From positions 1 to 11,208 of the forward strand of contig CAJXWI010000032.1 of assembly GCA_913062735.1 (NCBI GenBank): 11,208 bases of DNA, given 5' to 3'. Source of the DNA: an uncultured Arcobacter sp. (GTDB taxonomy: Bacteria > Campylobacterota > Campylobacteria > Campylobacterales > Arcobacteraceae). The position numbers were made by a program, and so were the translations under genes. Positions 7,625-11,208 of the stretch are shown here, one piece after another; position 1 is the first letter of the stretch, and the number at the start of each line of letters is the position of its first letter. The notes under the pieces are model-generated. The model had not been told where the DNA came from and made no database searches. It worked only from the letters and a program-made list of their open reading frames with translations.

Positions 7625-8974
7625 TTATTTTTTTATCTCTATTCCAATTAACTGTTCAATCTTTGCCAATGACAGTAAATAATCATGAACATGAACTAAA
7701 TAATCAATTTCCACATAAGCTTTGCTTAATTGAGCCTCAATAACTTCTTTTGAAGTTACAGCATCAATTCGATAAGCCCTTACGTTCAACTCTCTGTTAG
7801 CAGAAGCAATCGTTTTCGCATTTTTCAATAAAAGAATTTGTTTATAGGTATAAGAAGATTTTATAAATTCGTTGTTAAGTAAAAGAGCTAATCCCTCTTT
7901 TACTAAATGTTTATTTTCTTGCATTTTAATTTTTCTAAGTTCTTTTTCTTTAATTTTATTTTTTGTTGAAAAACCATTAAATAATGGCAGTTTAGCCACA
8001 AGAGCTACACTCCACGTATTATCATTTAATTTACTATAGGTATAAGAATTATATCCTGTTCGAGCATTGGCTACAAGTGCAATATCTGGATAGTATTCTG
8101 CTTTAGCTTCTTTGATTCTTTCTTCATAAATATCTAAAACAATATTAATCTTGCTCAAATCCTTATTGTTAAGATAGGCTTCTTTAATAATATTTTCTAA
8201 GGATTCATTGTTATAAGATATATCATTTTTATTATAAATGAAATTAACATCTTTATCATATTTTATCCCCATTACATTTTTTAATGCAGCTTTTGAAAGT
8301 TCTTTTTTTATTTTAAAAGAAGTTACTTTTGAGCCAATTAAAGCAACAGTCACTTGCATATTCAAATAATCTGTTTTTTTAATATTTAAAGAATCGCCTT
8401 CTTCTAAAAACTGTTTTGTTAATTTCTCTAGGTTTTTCATTCTTAAATAAACATCATTAGCTAAAGCAAATAATTCACTTGAGAGTCTATAAGCATAAAA
8501 ATACTGTTTAACATCAAAAATAATATTTATTTTTTCTCTACTTATATTTTCTTTTGCTAAGAGTTTATTTAAATTAGCTTGCTCGATTATTGATGTTATT
8601 TTTCCACCCGTATACAAAGGATACAACATTTCAAGTTTTGCTAAACGGCTATCTCTACCTGCTACTTTCACATCAAGATCAAGAGGGATATCTAAAATTC
8701 CGCCACCTAGAGCGGAGGCATCAAATTGTATGGTATCGAACATTTTAAAGCTTTCATCAACTTTTGAGCGATTGGCAATTAATTCCAAATTAAGGTTTGG
8801 ATAATTTGCACTTTGGGCTTGTTTATGTTGGTATTTAGCTATTTCTAAAGCAAGCTTTGAAATATTATTTTTTTTATTATTCAAGAGTGCTTCGTTTATA
8901 GATTCCCCTAAGGTAAAGTTTTTTACAGCCACAAGTTCAATAGTCATAAGTACAATAAATAATATTTTCTTCAT
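7625..8974 (-). CDS. TolC-family outer membrane channel protein
   Basis: Outer membrane efflux protein of 449 residues, the usual TolC size. It would form a trimeric barrel and periplasmic tunnel that serves type I secretion or a drug pump. A signal-like N terminus (MKKILFIVLMTIELVAV) lacks a lipobox cysteine, so it is not an OprM-type lipoprotein. Two structural repeats are visible. The first has AQSANYPNLNLELIANRS at 53-70, then LYPLYTGGK at 117-125. The second has AKAEYYPDIALVANARTGY at 290-308, then LPLFNGFSTK at 329-338. Each is followed by long charged helices. The gene starts with ATG at 8974 and a GAAGG ribosome site. It is first in a minus-strand set with the PhnD-like protein and the kinase, and no inner-membrane pump or adaptor gene is present. 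It may work with a pump encoded elsewhere or serve the sensory module directly. Confidence 0.93.
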   Translation of the reverse strand: MKKILFIVLMTIELVAVKNFTLGESINEALLNNKKNNISKLALEIAKYQHKQAQSANYPNLNLELIANRSKVDESFKMFDTIQFDASALGGGILDIPLDLDVKVAGRDSRLAKLEMLYPLYTGGKITSIIEQANLNKLLAKENISREKINIIFDVKQYFYAYRLSSELFALANDVYLRMKNLEKLTKQFLEEGDSLNIKKTDYLNMQVTVALIGSKVTSFKIKKELSKAALKNVMGIKYDKDVNFIYNKNDISYNNESLENIIKEAYLNNKDLSKINIVLDIYEERIKEAKAEYYPDIALVANARTGYNSYTYSKLNDNTWSVALVAKLPLFNGFSTKNKIKEKELRKIKMQENKHLVKEGLALLLNNEFIKSSYTYKQILLLKNAKTIASANRELNVRAYRIDAVTSKEVIEAQLSKAYVEIDYLVHVHDYLLSLAKIEQLIGIEIKK

Positions 8975-9089
8975 AATAAGCCTTCGTATCTATGCAAGTA
9001 GTTTATCAAAAAAAAAATAAATTATTAGTTTAATCTATTTGTTAAACAAAAATATATATAATAATTAAAACTAATTATAAAGTAGGCAT
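8975..9089. promoter_or_regulatory. Divergent regulatory region between the TolC-family gene and the REC-GGDEF gene
   Basis: This 115-bp, very AT-rich region must hold both promoters. For the plus strand a TATAAT at 9057-9062 would give a leader of about 20 bases, without a good -35. For the minus strand I see only weak candidates, such as GATAAA after a long T run near 9002-9007. There are two nested inverted repeats: GTTTAA (9028-9033) with TTAAAC (9042-9047), and ATTAGTTTAAT (9024-9034) with ATTAAAACTAAT (9063-9074), the latter overlapping the plus-strand leader. They could be operators, though A/T bias weakens this. Confidence 0.45.
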
Positions 9090-10064
9090 ATGACTAAAGA
9101 TATTCTAAAAGATCTAACGATTTTATATGTTGAAGATGACCAATACATTCAAGAAAATACGGTTATCACTTTAGAAATGTTACAAATAAATGTCATAAAA
9201 GCATCCGATGGAAAAGAGGGTTTGGAAAAATTTATTCAAAATGAACATATTGATTTAATTTTAACAGATATCAATATGCCCATTATGAATGGTTTGGATA
9301 TGATTGAGAAAATCAATGAAATCAGGTCAAATGTACCATTAATTATTACAACAGCCCATCAAGAAGTTGAATTCTTAATCAAAGCAATAGAACTGGGTGT
9401 TCATTCTTATATTATGAAACCCATAGATATTTACAAAATAATTGACTCTCTAATTAAATCCATTGAACCAGTAATACTTAAAAAACAATTACTTGAAAAA
9501 AACCATGAATTGCATAAATTGAACGATTCCTTAGAATTAAAAGTAAAAGAAAGAACAAAAGAACTTGAAATATTAGCAACTACTGATGCATTAACAGGGA
9601 TAAATAACAGAAGAAACTTTTTTACACTATCAAAAGAATTATTTGCTAAAACCTCACATAATGATATATATGCAGTGATGATGGATATAGATAGATTTAA
9701 AAATTTAAATGATACTTACGGACACAGTATAGGAGATGAAATATTAAAAATGGTTTCTACAGCCATTAATGATGCCATTGATAAAGAAGATGTTTTTGGA
9801 AGAATCGGAGGAGAAGAATTTGCTTTACTTTTTGTTTCTACTGATGCCTTAAAAGCAGAAGAAAAAGTAAATATTATTCGAAAAAAAATCGAAGCCTTGT
9901 CATATAAAAACAAAGAAGACATTGTATCCTGTACCATTTCAAATGGAATTGCTAAAAAAACTAAAAATGATCAAAATATTGATACCGTACTTGCAAGAGC
10001 GGATCAAGCCTTATATGAAGCCAAAGGTACAGGAAGAAATAAAGTTGTTTCTTTTAGAGCTTAG
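9090..10064 (+). CDS. Response regulator with GGDEF output (diguanylate cyclase)
   Basis: Cytoplasmic two-domain protein that makes c-di-GMP from two GTP, under control of phosphorylation. The receiver domain (about 8-125) has the acidic pocket EDD at 15-17, phosphorylated Asp60 in LILTDINMP, Thr88 and Lys110 in MKP. A charged coiled coil (about 131-162) leads into the GGDEF domain (about 163-323), which has DALTGINNRR at 166-175, MMDIDRFKNLNDTYGH at 197-212 and the active-site signature GGEEF at 240-244. The catalytic motif is intact. The inhibitory I-site, normally RxxD nine bases of protein sequence before the signature, reads DKED at 231-234, so the arginine is lost and product feedback through this site is unlikely. 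The only two-component gene on the plus strand, it diverges from the TolC/PhnD-like/kinase genes, which makes that kinase its likely partner. The ribosome site before ATG 9090 (TAGG) is weak. Confidence 0.95.
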   Translation: MTKDILKDLTILYVEDDQYIQENTVITLEMLQINVIKASDGKEGLEKFIQNEHIDLILTDINMPIMNGLDMIEKINEIRSNVPLIITTAHQEVEFLIKAIELGVHSYIMKPIDIYKIIDSLIKSIEPVILKKQLLEKNHELHKLNDSLELKVKERTKELEILATTDALTGINNRRNFFTLSKELFAKTSHNDIYAVMMDIDRFKNLNDTYGHSIGDEILKMVSTAINDAIDKEDVFGRIGGEEFALLFVSTDALKAEEKVNIIRKKIEALSYKNKEDIVSCTISNGIAKKTKNDQNIDTVLARADQALYEAKGTGRNKVVSFRA

Positions 10065-10944
10065 ATTTAAGCTTTTTTCTAAACTTTATTTCACTTATAA
10101 CGGTAGCTAAAATAATTAAAACAGCTCCTGCAATCTGATAAGAGCTTAACGATTCATTCCCAACATAAACGCCGAAAAATGCAGCACTCACAGGTTCCAT
10201 AGTAAATATTATTGCAGCTTTTGAAGCGGAAGTATATTGTTGCATATAGGTTTGAATTAAAAATGCATAAACAGTTGCAAATACAGCGGTAATTAAGACA
10301 GCTTTAATGAGTGTAGCATCTAAAGGAAGAATAAATGTCATCTCTTCTAATCCAAGAGAAAAACACATTGAAAGAACAGTTACGGTAAGGAACTGAAAAC
10401 ATACAATAATAAAAACATTTGCTTTATGCGAAAACTCTCCTGTTAAAACGATATGTAAAGCAAACATCAACGCACAAATTAAAACAAGGATCTCTCCATA
10501 CGCAAATTCTAAGCTTCCAGACATTGTTAATAAATAAAGTCCTAATAATGCAATAAAAGCTGATATCACTACATTTGAATAAATTTTGCGCTTAAAGAGT
10601 ATTAATGCCAAAAAAGGAACAAAAACAACATTAAAGCCGGTGATAAATGCGACTATGGAACTTTTTACATAAAGTAAACCAAAGGTTTGTGTTGCAAAAC
10701 CAGCAAACAAAATACATCCCAATACAAAACCATAAAAAATTGATTGTAAATTTATTTTTGAGTAATGTTTATAAGCGATAAGAAACATCAAAATACTTGC
10801 AATAAAAAAACGCCAAAACAAAAAAGCATAAACAGGTACGTTTTTAATAGCATCTTGCACCATTAAAAATGTCAAACCCCATGATATTGCAACACTTAAT
10901 AATAACAAATCTGCTTTATATTCTTTAATTTTATTTAAGTTCAA
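10054..10944 (-). CDS. EamA/DMT-family transporter (ten-helix permease)
   Basis: Inner-membrane permease of 296 residues made of two EamA repeats (about 11-140 and 149-285), each with five helices. Typical motifs are ISWGLTFLMVQ at 20-30, WRF at 44-46, QTFGLLYVKSSIVAFITG at 86-103 and, in the second repeat, QQYTSASKAAIIFTMEPV at 235-252 followed by AFFG and a last helix GAVLIILATVISE. The C terminus is strongly basic (KFRKKLKSKL), consistent with a cytoplasmic end. DMT members export amino acids, purines or other metabolites, and nothing here fixes the substrate. The start is a TTG at 10944 with AAGGA five bases upstream; the first internal Met is residue 28, within the first helix, so the TTG is required. 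The gene converges on the REC-GGDEF gene and overlaps its last 11 bases. I see no terminator of its own. Confidence 0.93.
   Translation of the reverse strand: MNLNKIKEYKADLLLLSVAISWGLTFLMVQDAIKNVPVYAFLFWRFFIASILMFLIAYKHYSKINLQSIFYGFVLGCILFAGFATQTFGLLYVKSSIVAFITGFNVVFVPFLALILFKRKIYSNVVISAFIALLGLYLLTMSGSLEFAYGEILVLICALMFALHIVLTGEFSHKANVFIIVCFQFLTVTVLSMCFSLGLEEMTFILPLDATLIKAVLITAVFATVYAFLIQTYMQQYTSASKAAIIFTMEPVSAAFFGVYVGNESLSSYQIAGAVLIILATVISEIKFRKKLKSKL
10058..10078 (+). terminator. Intrinsic terminator of the REC-GGDEF gene
   Basis: AGCTTA and TAAGCT form a 6-bp stem around a GATT loop, followed directly by a run of five T residues. The stem includes the TAG stop codon and begins inside the 3' end of the convergent transporter gene. 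On the minus strand the same hairpin lacks a U tract on the correct side, so it serves the plus-strand gene only. Confidence 0.65.
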
Positions 10945-10949
10945 GATTA

Positions 10950-10954
10950 TCCTT
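10950..10954 (-). promoter_or_regulatory. Ribosome site supporting the TTG start of the EamA gene
   Basis: AAGGA on the minus strand with a five-base spacer to TTG. Starting at any internal ATG would remove the first membrane helix, so this site decides the start. Confidence 0.65.
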
Positions 10955-10992
10955 AAAATAATAAATTTTATTTTTGCAATATTAACAAAATT

Positions 10993-10998
10993 ACTATA
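10993..10998 (-). promoter_or_regulatory. Candidate -10 box for the EamA gene
   Basis: TATAGT on the minus strand, about 48 bases before the TTG start, follows an A/T-rich stretch without a properly spaced -35. It is the nearest good match upstream of the transporter gene. Chance occurrence is possible in this composition. Confidence 0.35.
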
Positions 10999-11208
10999 AT
11001 ATTTTAGTTAATGCAAAGTAATTATTTAAATACTCGTTTTTGTATAATTTAATCTCATTAAATTAATTCTTTATTAAACTTGGCTTCATACTTATGTATT
11101 TAACTTAGCTTTAACAAAACATTCAATAGAATTTATATCGACTAAAAATTAAAACATTTTCTACAGTGCACATGGCCGCTTAAAAATAGAGTATGTTTTA
11201 GCTTTTAT

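Larger units (their letters stand above)
10945..11208. other. Apparently non-coding region at the right edge
   Basis: No frame here has a start, a ribosome site and more than a few dozen codons on either strand. It contains the EamA leader, a plus-strand TTTTTGTATAAT (TATAAT at 11043-11048) that is a good promoter candidate pointing right, a near-perfect 10-bp direct repeat (AACTTGGCTT at 11077-11086 and AACTTAGCTT at 11102-11111, 25 bases apart), and a GC-richer patch near 11165-11180 (GTGCACATGGCCGC) that differs from its surroundings. The downstream product of the plus-strand promoter, gene or small RNA, would lie at or past the edge. Confidence 0.5.

Noticed and set aside
7537..7743. Plus-strand frame of 68 codons across the gap between the PhnD-like and TolC-family genes
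   Set aside because: Covers the ends of two well-supported minus-strand genes and has no recognisable protein pattern.
10056..10075. The same hairpin as a two-way terminator also serving the EamA gene
   Set aside because: On the minus strand it lies within the last EamA codons and is not followed by a U tract.
9716..10110. Minus frame 9716-9937 and plus frame 9922-10110
   Set aside because: Both overlap the GGDEF domain in wrong frames and lack family motifs.
11140..11208. Short minus-strand frame that contains HVHCRKC, like a zinc-binding knuckle
   Set aside because: Only about 20 codons between stops and closed by a TAA at the window edge, with no start or ribosome site; most likely chance.

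Overview
The window is AT-rich DNA of a Campylobacterota bacterium, most likely an Arcobacter relative. The signs are the very low GC, K/N/I-rich proteins, HQWRQPL-type histidine kinase, TolC and REC-GGDEF genes, and a DapC-like aminotransferase gene close to murC. The assignment rests on protein style and gene order, not on a marker gene. Ten protein genes cover almost everything; nine are on the minus strand and one on the plus strand. I see no rRNA, tRNA, CRISPR array, IS element or phage gene.

Layout. Positions 1-428 (minus) hold the N-terminal third of the Na+/H+ antiporter NhaA, cut by the window edge, with its own promoter. A perfect palindromic terminator at 538-561 closes a minus-strand cell-wall operon read from 5039 down to 563: a TrkA-C/RCK-type protein (COG3400-like) with an unassigned C-terminal half, a class I/II aminotransferase (probably DapC of the meso-diaminopimelate pathway), an unknown acidic helical 192-residue protein, and MurC. 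DapC supplies a building block of the peptidoglycan stem peptide and MurC adds its first residue, so the two enclosed proteins of unknown function are candidates for related roles. The first gene has a near-consensus promoter whose -10 box lies only 6 bases before the ATG, which suggests a leaderless message.

Positions 5091-8974 (minus) are a three-gene set: a TolC-family outer membrane protein, a PhnD-like periplasmic binding protein, and a membrane histidine kinase whose start overlaps the end of the binding-protein gene. The set diverges from a plus-strand REC-GGDEF response regulator/diguanylate cyclase at 9090-10064 across a 115-bp region. No ABC permease, ATPase, RND pump or membrane-fusion gene is present. 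The best reading is a sensory module: a binding protein and kinase that pass a signal to c-di-GMP synthesis, with an outer membrane channel attached. This is the most interesting part of the window.

Positions 10054-10944 (minus) encode a ten-helix EamA/DMT transporter. Its last 11 bases overlap the end of the cyclase gene, and the cyclase terminator begins in that overlap. The final 264 bases are non-coding as far as I can see and carry promoter-like sequences on both strands.
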